Source: CAZWUZ01 sp964637655 [NCBI: uncultured bacterium] (GTDB lineage Bacteria; DAOPZR01). Taken from it: DNA of 13,661 bases. Under the pieces are notes generated by a model that was not told where the DNA came from, made no database searches, and was given only the letters and a program-made list of their open reading frames with translations. A program made the translations under genes and the position numbers. The stretch is from the NCBI GenBank assembly GCA_964637655.1, contig CAZWUZ010000078.1:1-13661 (forward strand). Direction: 5' to 3'. Every line of letters starts with the position of its first letter. Positions within the stretch are counted from its first letter, which is position 1. Of the stretch, positions 1-6,849 are shown piece after piece.

Positions 1-1983
1 CGGCCCGGGCAGCTGGTCGCCGGCCTCGCCTTCGCCTGGTCGGCACCCTTCATCACGCACGCCTATGCCGGCCACCAGTCAATCGTTGCCACCTATGCCT
101 GGACCGGTTTCGTCGCTACCGCCCTGCTGCGGCTGCTTGCCCGTCCGGCCTTCGGCCGCGTGCTCCTGCTCGCCGTGCTGCTCGCCGTTCAGTTCCTCGC
201 CGGGTATGTGCAGTGCTGGTACTACGTCGTGCTGGCCGCTGCCGGCGCCTGGCTGGCGACGCTCGCCGCTGCCGCCCGTCGCGGCGACCGCCCCGCCTGC
301 CGGCGGCTGGCCGTGGCATTCCCCGCCGCGCTTACGCTCGCCCTGCTGCTGGCCGCGCCGCAACTCCTTCCCACGCTGGAATTCGCCCGCGTCTCCGCGC
401 GTACCGGCATGCCCGTTGCCGTGGCGGCCGGTTTCGCCGCCACACCGGAAAGCCTGCTGTCATGCATCATTCCCGCGCCGTTCGGGGATGGCCTGACCGT
501 CCCCTATTGGGGTCGTTACTATCACTGGGAACTGTGCGCGTACAGCGGGATTATCACCCTGCTGCTGGCGGCGGTTGCCTGCCGTCGCGGCGCGCCGGCA
601 CGCTGCTGGTTTTTCGTCGCGTTGTGGGCCGGGGCGCTGCTGCTGGCCGCCGGCGACCGTACCCCGCTCTTCGGATTTGCCTACGAGGTTCTGCCAGGTT
701 TCGCCTGGTTTCGCGGCCATGCCAAGCTCTTCGGGCTCGCCGCCTTCGCTCTGGCCCAGCTTGCCGGATACGGCTGCGACCGCCTGTGTGCCGCCCGTCA
801 CCGCCGGACCGTGCCCGTCATCGCCCTTGCTGCGCTGCTGCTACTGCTGCCACTCGTGGTATTCGCCAGCCCGGCCGGAACCGCGTGGCAGACCGTGCTG
901 CGGGCCATGGCTGCGCACCACACGCCGTACACGCCCGCCTTCAGCCCGGCCGACAGCGGCTTTGCCCGCGAAACCCTGGCGGCACTGCACCGGCAATGCA
1001 TCGTCGCCGCGGTGCTGGTCGGCCTGCTCGCGCTCGCGTTTTTTGCTCCGCCGCGCCGGCGGGCGTGGCTGGCCGTGGTGCTGCTGCTCGGTGATCTGGG
1101 CGGTTTCGCCCGCCCCTATCTGACCACGGTCGACACCGCCCTGCCGGCCGGAGCGGCGCGCCTGCTCGCCCGCCTGCCCGCCACAGCTGACGCGCCATAC
1201 AGGATACTCGCACCTGACCTGCCCGTCGCCTTCGGCACCCGCGAACGTCGCGATAATGTGCAGGGCAATGACGCCATCCTGGCAGGCAACTATTTCCACT
1301 ACCTCACTGCCAGCCAGGGCGTGCGCCCGTCGCAGGAATGGTCGGCCACGCCCCCCCTCACCCGCTTTTCCCCGCTCACTGACCGCCTGAACCTGCGTTT
1401 TCTCCTCGTCCGTGGCAATGCGGATCCGCCGCCCGGCCTGACCCGCTTTGCCCGCGACGATGACTGGCAGGTATGGGAGAACCCGGCTGTCGCGCCGCGC
1501 TTCTCGCTGGCCGGTGCCGCCCGGGCGCTGCCGCGCACAACCATCCTGCCGGCACTGGTCTCCCTGCCTGCCGGAGAAACCGTCTGCGTCGAGCCGCCGT
1601 TTTCCGTTGCGCTCACCGGGACCACCGGTTCATGCACCGTGCTCGCCACCGGCCCGGAGTTCACCCGTCTCGCCACCACCAGTGACGGCACTATGCTGCT
1701 CGTCGAGCGCAGCACCTGGTATCCCGGCTGGACCGCCACGGTCGACGGGATGGCCAGTGCGCTCATTCCGGTTGACTATCTGTTCCGCGGGGTGGTGGTG
1801 CCGGCAGGAGAACACCATATCGAGCTGCGCTACCGGCCGCGCAGTCTTGCTGCCGGCCTCATGCTCTGTGCTGCCGCACTGGCAGCCATGCTGCTCGGAT
1901 GGCTGCTGCGCCGCAGGCGCTCCCGGCCGCCCGTCAGTACAACAGGGGCTGCACGGCGGGAAAGGGCACCGGCTGACGCTTGA
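1..1983 (+). CDS. YfhO-like polytopic membrane protein (5' end outside window)
   Basis: The reading frame is open from base 1, so the gene starts before the window. At least 660 residues are present. The first two thirds are hydrophobic Leu/Ala-rich segments typical of many membrane helices. They include an AYAGHQ motif near the left edge and a segment VLPGFAWFRGHAKLF followed by LAGYGCDRL, which resembles the conserved R-x-x-x-R/K region of YfhO-family proteins. A soluble domain follows, then a C-terminal part with WYPGWTATVDG, PAGEHHIELRYRP, one last helix and an Arg-rich tail. The W-x-A-x-V-D-G and PAG-H-x-hydrophobic-RYRP pattern is a hallmark of the YfhO family (large membrane proteins, some linked to glycosylation of cell-envelope polymers). 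The substrate is unknown here. The last 50 bp overlap the 3' end of the convergent nadE. The family call is fairly sure; the function is not. Confidence 0.8.
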   Translation, partial: RPGQLVAGLAFAWSAPFITHAYAGHQSIVATYAWTGFVATALLRLLARPAFGRVLLLAVLLAVQFLAGYVQCWYYVVLAAAGAWLATLAAAARRGDRPACRRLAVAFPAALTLALLLAAPQLLPTLEFARVSARTGMPVAVAAGFAATPESLLSCIIPAPFGDGLTVPYWGRYYHWELCAYSGIITLLLAAVACRRGAPARCWFFVALWAGALLLAAGDRTPLFGFAYEVLPGFAWFRGHAKLFGLAAFALAQLAGYGCDRLCAARHRRTVPVIALAALLLLLPLVVFASPAGTAWQTVLRAMAAHHTPYTPAFSPADSGFARETLAALHRQCIVAAVLVGLLALAFFAPPRRRAWLAVVLLLGDLGGFARPYLTTVDTALPAGAARLLARLPATADAPYRILAPDLPVAFGTRERRDNVQGNDAILAGNYFHYLTASQGVRPSQEWSATPPLTRFSPLTDRLNLRFLLVRGNADPPPGLTRFARDDDWQVWENPAVAPRFSLAGAARALPRTTILPALVSLPAGETVCVEPPFSVALTGTTGSCTVLATGPEFTRLATTSDGTMLLVERSTWYPGWTATVDGMASALIPVDYLFRGVVVPAGEHHIELRYRPRSLAAGLMLCAAALAAMLLGWLLRRRRSRPPVSTTGAARRERAPADA

Positions 1984-2701
1984 ACTCCGTCGCTGCAACC
2001 CGCGCCAGCAGGGCATCGACCGGCACCGCCCCGTGCAGCTCCTTCACCGCCGCCAGCGTCTCCTTGCGCTCATAGAGCGCGGTGAAAACCGCGTCGGCGG
2101 CGCGATATGACAATCCCATCTCCCCTTCGTCGGTCTGCCCGTCCCACAGGTCGGCAGTCGGCGCTTTGTCCACCACGCGCGCCGGCACCCCGAGCTGCGC
2201 AGCCAGCTCCCACACCTGTGTCTTGTACAGGTCGATGATGGGCGCGATGTCGCAGGCCGCATCCCCGTGCCGCGTCGAGTAGCCGAGCAGCCACTCGCTT
2301 TTGTTGCCCGTCCCCGCGACCAGCGCCTGCCGTGCGGCCGCACGGTCATAGAGCGTCACCATGCGCAGGCGCGCCATCAGGTTGCCCCGCCGCAGCGGGG
2401 TCAGATCGCCCAGCGCCTGCTGCGCCGCCGTCACCGCCCCCTGCAGGTCGATAACCTGCAGGTCGAGGCGCAGCGCGTCCGCGACGAGACGCGCATCATC
2501 CAGCGCCGCCGCCGACGCGCGACAGGGGAGAGCGTACGGGAAAACCCGTTCCGGCCCCAGCGCGCGCACGCCGAGCGCCGCCACCAGCGCCGAGTCGACC
2601 CCGCCCGACAGTCCGAGGACAAGGCCCGCGCGCCCCGCGCGCCGCACGCTGTCGCTGATGAAGGTGATGATCGCGTCTGCCGCCGCCTGTAGTGTGTCCA
2701 T
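1934..2701 (-). CDS. nadE: NH3-dependent NAD+ synthetase
   Basis: 255 aa. NadE converts deamido-NAD+ (nicotinic acid adenine dinucleotide) to NAD+ using ATP and ammonia, the last step of NAD synthesis, in the cytoplasm. The N-type ATP-pyrophosphatase P-loop SGGVDSA is at residues 32-38. Other family motifs are RGNLMARLRM (105-114), GTGNKSE (130-136), STRHGD (142-147), KAPTADLW (179-186) and DEGEMG (191-196). No N-terminal glutaminase domain is present, so this is the short ammonia-dependent form, of normal length. The frame is open far upstream across the rubrerythrin gene on the same strand, but the family's N-terminus begins at the ATG at 2701. That start has no Shine-Dalgarno sequence. A TTGACG-N17-TACCAT promoter lies 6 nt before the ATG, so a leaderless mRNA is expected. 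Its 3' end overlaps the YfhO-like gene. Confidence 0.95.
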   Translation of the reverse strand: MDTLQAAADAIITFISDSVRRAGRAGLVLGLSGGVDSALVAALGVRALGPERVFPYALPCRASAAALDDARLVADALRLDLQVIDLQGAVTAAQQALGDLTPLRRGNLMARLRMVTLYDRAAARQALVAGTGNKSEWLLGYSTRHGDAACDIAPIIDLYKTQVWELAAQLGVPARVVDKAPTADLWDGQTDEGEMGLSYRAADAVFTALYERKETLAAVKELHGAVPVDALLARVAATEFKRQPVPFPAVQPLLY

Positions 2702-2707
2702 AGGCCG

Positions 2708-2736
2708 ATGGTAGCACCCTGCCACCGCATCGTCAA
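2708..2736 (-). promoter_or_regulatory. sigma-70-type promoter of nadE, leaderless configuration
   Basis: On the minus strand, TTGACG (2736-2731) and TACCAT (2713-2708) are separated by exactly 17 nt. Only 6 nt separate the -10 box from the nadE ATG at 2701, so transcription should start at or within a base or two of the A of ATG. The same geometry precedes three other genes in the window, which raises confidence in this weaker -10 box. Confidence 0.6.
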
Positions 2737-2909
2737 ACGGCAACCGCCACCGGCGAACAGGGACTGCCGGGGTGCGCGCTCGCGGCAGCGCGGGCATGCG
2801 GACGTGACGCCGGCGGGAGCACGTGGGCCGACCGGAGAGGGAAACACCGCCGTGCGCGACCGCAGCCGCGCATTCACGGATGCGGGTCACCCGGCGGGAG
2901 CGATTGCAA

Positions 2910-2939
2910 AGGGCCGGCGGGAAACCTCCCGCCGGCCCT
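2910..2939 (-). terminator. Hairpin terminator after the rubrerythrin gene
   Basis: A perfect 13-bp inverted repeat (2910-2922 with 2927-2939) with a 4-nt loop lies 27 bp downstream of the rubrerythrin stop codon. The stem core is GGGCCGGCGGG. Read on the minus strand it is followed by a short T-rich stretch (TTTGC), so it is a strong hairpin with a weak T tract. It marks the end of the oxygen-defence operon and insulates nadE from read-through. Confidence 0.8.
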
Positions 2940-2966
2940 GATGCTGCGTACGGTTGGTGATGCGGT

Positions 2967-3545
2967 TCAGTAATTCTCCGCCTTGAGCTCGAAATGCGCC
3001 TGCGGGTGCACGCAGGCCGGGCACTTATCCGGCGCCTCGGCCCCCTCGTGCAGGTAGCCGCAGTTGCGGCAGCGCCACTGCACGCTCCCCGCCTTTTTGA
3101 ACACCTGACCCGCCTCGATGTTGGCGAGCAGCTGGCGGTAGCGCGCCTCGTGCCCCTTCTCCGCAACGGAGACCATGCGGAACGTCGCCGCCACTTCGGG
3201 GAACCCCTCCGCCTCCGCGACCTTGGCGAACTCGGGGTAGAGTTTCGTCCACTCCTCGTTCTCGCCTGCCGCGGCATGCGCCAGGTTCTCCGCCGTCGTG
3301 CCGGTCTTCCCCGCCGGGTAGGTCGCGGTGATTTCCAGATCGCCACCCTCGAGATACTTGAAGAAGCGCTTGGCATGCTCCTTCTCGTTGTCCGCGGTGT
3401 CGAGGAAGAACCACGAAATCTGTTCGTAGCCCTCCTTCTTCGCCACGCCCGCCGCGTACGTGTAGCGGTTGCGCGCCTGCGACTCGCCCGCGAACGCCTT
3501 CAGCAGGTTCTGTTCCGTCTTCGTGCCCTTGATGCTCTTGGCCAT
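2967..3545 (-). CDS. rbr: Rubrerythrin
   Basis: 192 aa, the usual length for classical rubrerythrin. It is a cytoplasmic diiron peroxidase of anaerobes that reduces H2O2 with electrons from rubredoxin or NAD(P)H-linked reductases. An N-terminal ferritin-like four-helix domain carries the expected ligands: E21, E54-x-x-H57, E95/E98 and E129-x-x-H132. A C-terminal rubredoxin-like domain has C159-x-x-C162 and C175-x-x-C178 for the Fe(SCys)4 centre. The start is well supported: GAGGAGG (3560-3554) lies 8 nt before the ATG. It is the last gene of the operon, 25 bp after ferritin, and is followed by a hairpin terminator. A neighbouring rubredoxin, superoxide reductase and ferritins fit a superoxide-to-peroxide-to-water route, since superoxide reductase makes the peroxide that rubrerythrin removes. 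Confidence 0.97.
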   Translation of the reverse strand: MAKSIKGTKTEQNLLKAFAGESQARNRYTYAAGVAKKEGYEQISWFFLDTADNEKEHAKRFFKYLEGGDLEITATYPAGKTGTTAENLAHAAAGENEEWTKLYPEFAKVAEAEGFPEVAATFRMVSVAEKGHEARYRQLLANIEAGQVFKKAGSVQWRCRNCGYLHEGAEAPDKCPACVHPQAHFELKAENY

Positions 3546-3570
3546 ATGCCCATCCTCCTCGTGAAATTGG

Positions 3571-4077
3571 TTATGCCGCGGGCGGGGTAAACACCCGCGC
3601 CGCCAGTTCCCGGTCGATCATAAACAGCGCCGAGGAGTTGTCACCCCCCAGTTTGAGCTGCTGCACCACCCCGTCAGCGCTCGCTTCCTCCTCCACCTGT
3701 TCGGTGACGTACCACTGCAGGAATGAGTTGGTGGCATGGTCGCCCTCTTTGATGGCGAGGTCGACCAGCGCGTTGATGCGCGCCGTCACCTTCTGCTCGT
3801 GCGCGTACGCCGCTTCGAACGCCGCCAGCGGCGACGCCCATGACAACTCCGGCGCCGCGATGGCGGCCAGCCGCACCGTGCCGCCGCGCTCGACGAGGTA
3901 GTCGTAGAACTTGAGCGCGTGGAAACGTTCCTCCTGCTCCTGCACCCGCATCCAGGTGGCCATCCCCTTGAGGTTGACCGACGCGAAATACGCCGCCATC
4001 GCCAGGTAGAGGTAGCCCGAGTAGAGTTCCGCGTTGATCTGCTCGTTGAGCGCGTCCTGCATCGTCTGTTTCAGCAT
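3571..4077 (-). CDS. ftnA: Non-haem bacterial ferritin
   Basis: 168 aa, the normal length. Ferritin forms a 24-subunit cytoplasmic shell that oxidises Fe2+ and stores it as a mineral. Its residue numbering matches E. coli FtnA closely: ferroxidase ligands E17, E50, H53, E94 and Q127, plus E49, E126 and E130 expected at the third (C) site, are all present. It begins with an unusual-free [18 protein letters not shown] helix typical of the family. No haem-ligating methionine of bacterioferritin is evident, so ferritin rather than Bfr is preferred. A GGAGG Shine-Dalgarno sequence (4089-4085) overlaps the stop codon of the upstream desulfoferrodoxin gene, and the gap is only 10 bp, so the two are probably translated together. 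Storing iron next to oxygen-detoxifying enzymes should limit Fenton chemistry. Confidence 0.96.
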   Translation of the reverse strand: MLKQTMQDALNEQINAELYSGYLYLAMAAYFASVNLKGMATWMRVQEQEERFHALKFYDYLVERGGTVRLAAIAAPELSWASPLAAFEAAYAHEQKVTARINALVDLAIKEGDHATNSFLQWYVTEQVEEEASADGVVQQLKLGGDNSSALFMIDRELAARVFTPPAA

Positions 4078-4087
4078 CGTCGCCCTC

Positions 4088-4468
4088 CTACGCCTGCCAC
4101 AGGCCGTGCTTGTTGCAGTACTCGCGCGCGCTCAGCGTTTTCGCCCCGCCGCAGTTGCAGAAGGTCGCCTCGGGCGCCTGTCCCGGCTTGAGGTACTGCC
4201 GGCAGACCTGCCCGTCGGCAACCAGCTCGATGAACTCGATGTAGTGGTCCTCCGCCATCGGGTGCGCCACGCTGCCGACCTTCACCGTCACGCTGCCGCC
4301 GTTCACGCTGATGACCGGCACGTGCTTTTCCTGCGCCGCGTCGACGGTGTTCGCCGTCAGCAGCGCCATCTTCTCACCGCAGCAGACGAGTTCACCTGCC
4401 GCCGCATGCACCACCTCCACCATGTTGCCGCACAGATTGCATTTGTACACCTCATTCAGTTTCGTCAT
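4088..4468 (-). CDS. dfx: Desulfoferrodoxin (2Fe superoxide reductase)
   Basis: 126 aa, full length for class I (2Fe) superoxide reductase. The enzyme reduces superoxide to H2O2 without releasing O2, using electrons from rubredoxin. The N-terminal desulforedoxin-like domain has C10-x-x-C13 and the adjacent pair C29-C30, which bind centre I. The catalytic domain has E47-K48-H49 (the EKHVPV motif), H69 (HPM), H75 and C118-N-x-H121 (REYCNKHG), giving the His4-Cys square-pyramidal iron site with the catalytic Glu-Lys pair intact. An extra FCNC pair (C104, C106) and C89 are not part of either known centre. AAGGAG lies upstream of the ATG with normal spacing. It sits 22 bp after the thioredoxin reductase-like gene. 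Its peroxide product is the substrate of the rubrerythrin encoded downstream. Confidence 0.97.
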   Translation of the reverse strand: MTKLNEVYKCNLCGNMVEVVHAAAGELVCCGEKMALLTANTVDAAQEKHVPVISVNGGSVTVKVGSVAHPMAEDHYIEFIELVADGQVCRQYLKPGQAPEATFCNCGGAKTLSAREYCNKHGLWQA

Positions 4469-4490
4469 ATCCTTCTCCTTTCGATTATGG

Positions 4491-5393
4491 TCACTGTTGT
4501 GACAGCCAGCGGAAGACGCCGAGCGCCGCCTTGGCCCCCTCGCCCGCCGCGATCACGATCTGCTTGTCGGGCACGCTCGTCACGTCCCCCGCCGCGAAGA
4601 CCCCCGGCACGTTCGTGCGGTTGGCGCAATCAATCTCAATCTCCCCCGCCGCGTTCTGCACCAGCTCCGCGGCAAAGGCGCTGTTGGGCGTCAGGCCGAT
4701 CTCGACAAACACCCCCTGCGCCGCGAACTGCTGCTCCCCCTCCGGGGTGCGCGCGCGCAGCCCGGTGACGAATTTTTCACCGTCGATGGCGAGCACCGCG
4801 CTGTCGTGATGCACCGTGCAGTTCGCCGCCGCCGCGACCTTGTCGCGCAGCACCGCGTCGCCGGTGAACGCCGGCAGGTTGTTGATCATGCGCACGTGCC
4901 GCGCCACGGGAATGAGCTGCAGCGCCGCGTCGAGCGCCGAGTTGCCCCCGCCGACCACGACCACGTCCTTGCCGCGGAAGAGCGGCCCGTCGCAGGTGGC
5001 GCAATACGCCACCCCCTTGTTCTTGTACGCCTGCTCGCCCGGCACGCCCAGTTCGCGCGCCCGTTTGCCCGACGCGACAATCACCGACCGCGCGGTATAG
5101 GTGCCCTTTGCCGTCGTCACCGTGTGCACGCCGTCCGCACTCCGCAGTTCCGTCACCGGTTCGCTCTCGCGGATCTCCGCCGGGTGCTGTCGCAGGTGCT
5201 CCTCGAATTTCAGCGCCAGTTCCGGCCCGGTGATGAACTGGAAACCGGTATAGTTGGCGATGTCGCCGCTCCATGCCGCCTGTCCGCCGATGTCACCGGT
5301 GAGCACCAGCACGCTGAGCGCCTTGCGCGAGAGGTAGACCGTCGCGGTGATTCCCGCCGGGCCCGCCCCGATGACGATGCAGTCGTACGTCAC
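4491..5393 (-). CDS. Thioredoxin reductase-like flavoprotein (probable glutaredoxin/peroxiredoxin reductase)
   Basis: 300 aa FAD- and pyridine nucleotide-dependent disulfide reductase of the TrxB/AhpF fold. Visible motifs are GAGPAG (9-14, FAD), the redox-active C131-A-T-C134, GGGNSA (148-153, NAD(P)H domain) and a C-terminal FAD-binding GVFAAGDV segment. The HRR motif that gives classical TrxB its NADPH preference is absent. The equivalent stretch reads [13 protein letters not shown], closer to AhpF, which uses NADH. The start is GTG, overlapping the TGA of the glutaredoxin-like gene (GTGA), so translation is coupled. The pairing recalls the Cp34/Cp9 system of Clostridium pasteurianum, where such a reductase works through a small glutaredoxin to reduce AhpC (recalled knowledge). 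Classical TrxB serving thioredoxin remains possible. No peroxiredoxin gene is in the window. Confidence 0.9.
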   Translation of the reverse strand: MTYDCIVIGAGPAGITATVYLSRKALSVLVLTGDIGGQAAWSGDIANYTGFQFITGPELALKFEEHLRQHPAEIRESEPVTELRSADGVHTVTTAKGTYTARSVIVASGKRARELGVPGEQAYKNKGVAYCATCDGPLFRGKDVVVVGGGNSALDAALQLIPVARHVRMINNLPAFTGDAVLRDKVAAAANCTVHHDSAVLAIDGEKFVTGLRARTPEGEQQFAAQGVFVEIGLTPNSAFAAELVQNAAGEIEIDCANRTNVPGVFAAGDVTSVPDKQIVIAAGEGAKAALGVFRWLSQQ

Positions 5394-5626
5394 GCCAGTC
5401 CCAGCGCCGCTTTGAGTTCGTCTTTCGCGAAGCCGACGATGATTGTCCCGTCGACATCGATGACGGGGACGCCCATCTGCCCGCTCTTGTCGAGCATTTC
5501 CTTGGCCTTCGCCTGGTCGGTGCCGACGTCGTAATCGGTGTAGGCGACGCCGTTGTCCTTCAGAAACTGCTTGACCCGCACGCAGTACGGGCAGGTCGGG
5601 GTGCTGTACACGGTCACCTGTGCCAT
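5390..5626 (-). CDS. Glutaredoxin-like (NrdH/Cp9-type) redoxin
   Basis: 78 aa small thiol-disulfide carrier with a thioredoxin fold. It has an N-terminal active site C12-P-Y-C15 within STPTCPYC, the cis-proline segment GVPVID and a terminal helix. Length and layout match the small glutaredoxin-like proteins that partner thioredoxin reductase-like flavoproteins, rather than larger glutathione-dependent glutaredoxins. Two ATGs are possible. The ATG at 5626 sits 6 nt after AGGAGG (5638-5633) and is preferred. The ATG at 5632 abuts the Shine-Dalgarno sequence but overlaps the preceding gene's stop as ATGA, and would add two residues. Its end overlaps the GTG start of the reductase gene by 4 nt, so carrier and reductase are probably made together. 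Reduction by the neighbouring flavoprotein and delivery to a peroxidase or other disulfide is inferred. Confidence 0.92.
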   Translation of the reverse strand: MAQVTVYSTPTCPYCVRVKQFLKDNGVAYTDYDVGTDQAKAKEMLDKSGQMGVPVIDVDGTIIVGFAKDELKAALGLA

Positions 5627-5628
5627 CG

Positions 5629-6114
5629 TCATCCTCCTCCCGTCATGCTGCCGCGCAGCTGCTGCAGCTGCGCGACGTGTTTCTCCTCCTCGGCAATGAG
5701 CGCGTCAAGCAGCGCATGCTCCGCCGCCGGCACCAGCTGCTTCATCTCCGTGAAGAAGGCTACTGACTCGCGCTCGAAGCGCAGCGCCAGGTCGATGGCG
5801 GCGCCGTCATCCGCCGCCTGCGCCGCCGCGGCCGCCCCCGACGCCGCCCGCGTGAAGACGTGGCCGTCAGCCAGCGTCCGCAGGTAGGCGAAATACTCGT
5901 CGGGAAACGCTTCCGCGGTTTCGTAGGTCTCCGCCTCCTGCCGCAGGCGCGTGAAGACCGCGATATGCTTCTCTTCCTGCTCCGCCAGCAGGCGGAAAAC
6001 CGCCGCCGCCGGAGCGGCGTTGGTCTTCGCCGCCAGCGCGGTATAGAAGGCGTGCCCGTTCTGCTCGATGCGGATGCCGATCTCGGCGATCTCGCTGGCC
6101 GCGAACCGTGCCAT
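5629..6114 (-). CDS. Rubrerythrin/ferritin-like diiron protein
   Basis: 161 aa, without a rubredoxin domain. Two helix-pair repeats each carry a carboxylate and an E-x-x-H motif: E17 with E47-x-x-H50 (EQEEKH), and E114/E116 with E143-x-x-H146 (AEEEKH). This is the ligand pattern of diiron sites in the rubrerythrin-type ferritin superfamily (the COG1633-like group). An Ala-rich loop (residues about 90-106) separates the halves. The biochemical role of this subgroup is not settled; peroxide reduction, oxygen sensing or iron handling are possible. The ATG at 6114 overlaps the rubredoxin TGA as TGATG, so coupling is expected. A GTG one codon earlier (6117) is an alternative. Being fused by overlap to rubredoxin suggests rubredoxin may be its electron donor (inference). 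Family call is confident, function is not. Confidence 0.88.
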   Translation of the reverse strand: MARFAASEIAEIGIRIEQNGHAFYTALAAKTNAAPAAAVFRLLAEQEEKHIAVFTRLRQEAETYETAEAFPDEYFAYLRTLADGHVFTRAASGAAAAAQAADDGAAIDLALRFERESVAFFTEMKQLVPAAEHALLDALIAEEEKHVAQLQQLRGSMTGGG

Positions 6115-6269
6115 CACGCCGGCTCGAACTGGTCCTTACCCACGCCGCAGGCCGGGCAGACCCAGCCGTCAGGCACCTGCTCCCACGCCGTCCCCGCCGG
6201 CACCCCGTTATCCGGATCGCCCGCCGCCGGATCGTACTCATAACCGCATACTGTGCACCGGTATTTCAT
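6114..6269 (-). CDS. Rubredoxin
   Basis: 51 aa, typical size. It is a one-electron carrier with an Fe(SCys)4 centre. It begins [18 protein letters not shown] and ends with [16 protein letters not shown]. The four ligands are C5-x-x-C8 and C38-x-x-C41, and the aromatic core (Y4, Y10, Y12, W29, W36, F48) is intact. AAGGAGG (6281-6275) lies 5 nt before the ATG, and the stop overlaps the next start as TGATG. In anaerobes rubredoxin donates electrons to superoxide reductase, rubrerythrin and flavodiiron proteins, and the first two are encoded downstream in this operon. The gene directly upstream encodes a flavin reductase-like protein, the domain that is fused to rubredoxin in the high-molecular-weight rubredoxin of Moorella. 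Confidence 0.97.
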   Translation of the reverse strand: MKYRCTVCGYEYDPAAGDPDNGVPAGTAWEQVPDGWVCPACGVGKDQFEPA

Positions 6270-6288
6270 CGCTGCCTCCTTGAATGGT

Positions 6289-6801
6289 CTACCCGATGAA
6301 CGTTGTCGCGTTCTTCGGCGTTTTGCCTTTCTTCACTTCGTGGTAGTGGGCATAGGTCATCGGCTTCGCTGCCTGCGCCAGCGCTGCTGCCGCCACCACC
6401 TCGCCCACGAACAGCGTGTGCGTCCCCACGTCAAGTGTGCTGATCACCTTTGCTTCGAGATACCCCGTGGTATTCGTCGTGACGATCGGGATGCCCAGAA
6501 CGCCCGTGACCGTCTGGATCTTCGCGAACTTGTCCGTCGTCCGCCCGCACTTGAACCCGAACGTGCCAATGAACGGCATGTCCGCCGCCTCGCTGACCAC
6601 CGACACCGCGAAAACCCCGCTCTGCCTGACCAGTTCATGGGTCAGGTTCTCGCGGTTCAGCGAAATGCCGATGGTCGGCGGCTGCGCGGTGATCTGGAAA
6701 ACCGTGTTGGCGATCTGCCCGTTGCAGCGCTCATCCGCCTTCGTCGTCACGATGTAGATGCCGTAACTAAGTTGCCAGAGCACTGAGTTGTCTATCATCA
6801 T
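6289..6801 (-). CDS. Flavin reductase-like FMN-binding protein (Hrb N-domain/flavoredoxin type)
   Basis: About 170 aa split-barrel flavin reductase domain. Characteristic stretches are [36 protein letters not shown] and [12 protein letters not shown], close to the N-terminal half of Moorella-type high-molecular-weight rubredoxin, which passes electrons from NADH to flavodiiron proteins. Here the rubredoxin half is a separate gene 19 bp downstream. Start choice: the frame reaches 6831, but the promoter's -10 box (6821-6816) lies inside that extension. The tandem ATGs at 6801 and 6798 are therefore the realistic starts. GAGG (6807-6804) is 5 nt from the second and 2 nt from the first. It is the first gene of the oxygen-defence operon. 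A role as NAD(P)H:rubredoxin-type reductase is inferred from family and position. Confidence 0.9.
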   Translation of the reverse strand: MMIDNSVLWQLSYGIYIVTTKADERCNGQIANTVFQITAQPPTIGISLNRENLTHELVRQSGVFAVSVVSEAADMPFIGTFGFKCGRTTDKFAKIQTVTGVLGIPIVTTNTTGYLEAKVISTLDVGTHTLFVGEVVAAAALAQAAKPMTYAHYHEVKKGKTPKNATTFIG

Positions 6802-6815
6802 TCCCTCGCCTTCCC

Positions 6816-6844
6816 AAGATACCAAAATCAACCAATCGTGTCAA
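6816..6844 (-). promoter_or_regulatory. Strong sigma-70-type promoter of the oxygen-defence operon
   Basis: On the minus strand, TTGACA (6844-6839) is a perfect -35 box, 17 nt from TATCTT (6821-6816). Transcription should begin near 6810-6808, giving a leader of only about 7-12 nt that still includes GAGGGA before ATGATG. The promoter lies in the 48-bp gap after the Nudix gene stop, so the operon is transcribed separately from the thioesterase/Nudix pair. I see no convincing PerR, Fur or OxyR operator over it. Confidence 0.8.
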
Positions 6845-6849
6845 GTGCT

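Larger units (their letters stand above)
2702..2966. other. Intergenic region between nadE and rubrerythrin gene
   Basis: This 265-bp gap carries the nadE promoter at its left end and the terminator hairpin of the rubrerythrin operon at its right end (2910-2939). Short open frames cross it but show no family resemblance or Shine-Dalgarno sequence. I see no RNA gene or repeat between about 2740 and 2905. Confidence 0.5.

Noticed and set aside
2702-3376. A long upstream extension of the nadE frame on the minus strand
   Set aside because: It lies over the rubrerythrin gene on the same strand in another frame, includes the terminator and promoter, is Arg-rich low-complexity and has no NadE homology. 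The nadE family N-terminus begins at 2701.
6816-6844. A possible PerR/Fur-like operator over the oxygen-defence promoter
   Set aside because: The A/T-rich spacer has only weak GATAC/GTGTC symmetry and does not match PerR, Fur or OxyR consensus patterns.
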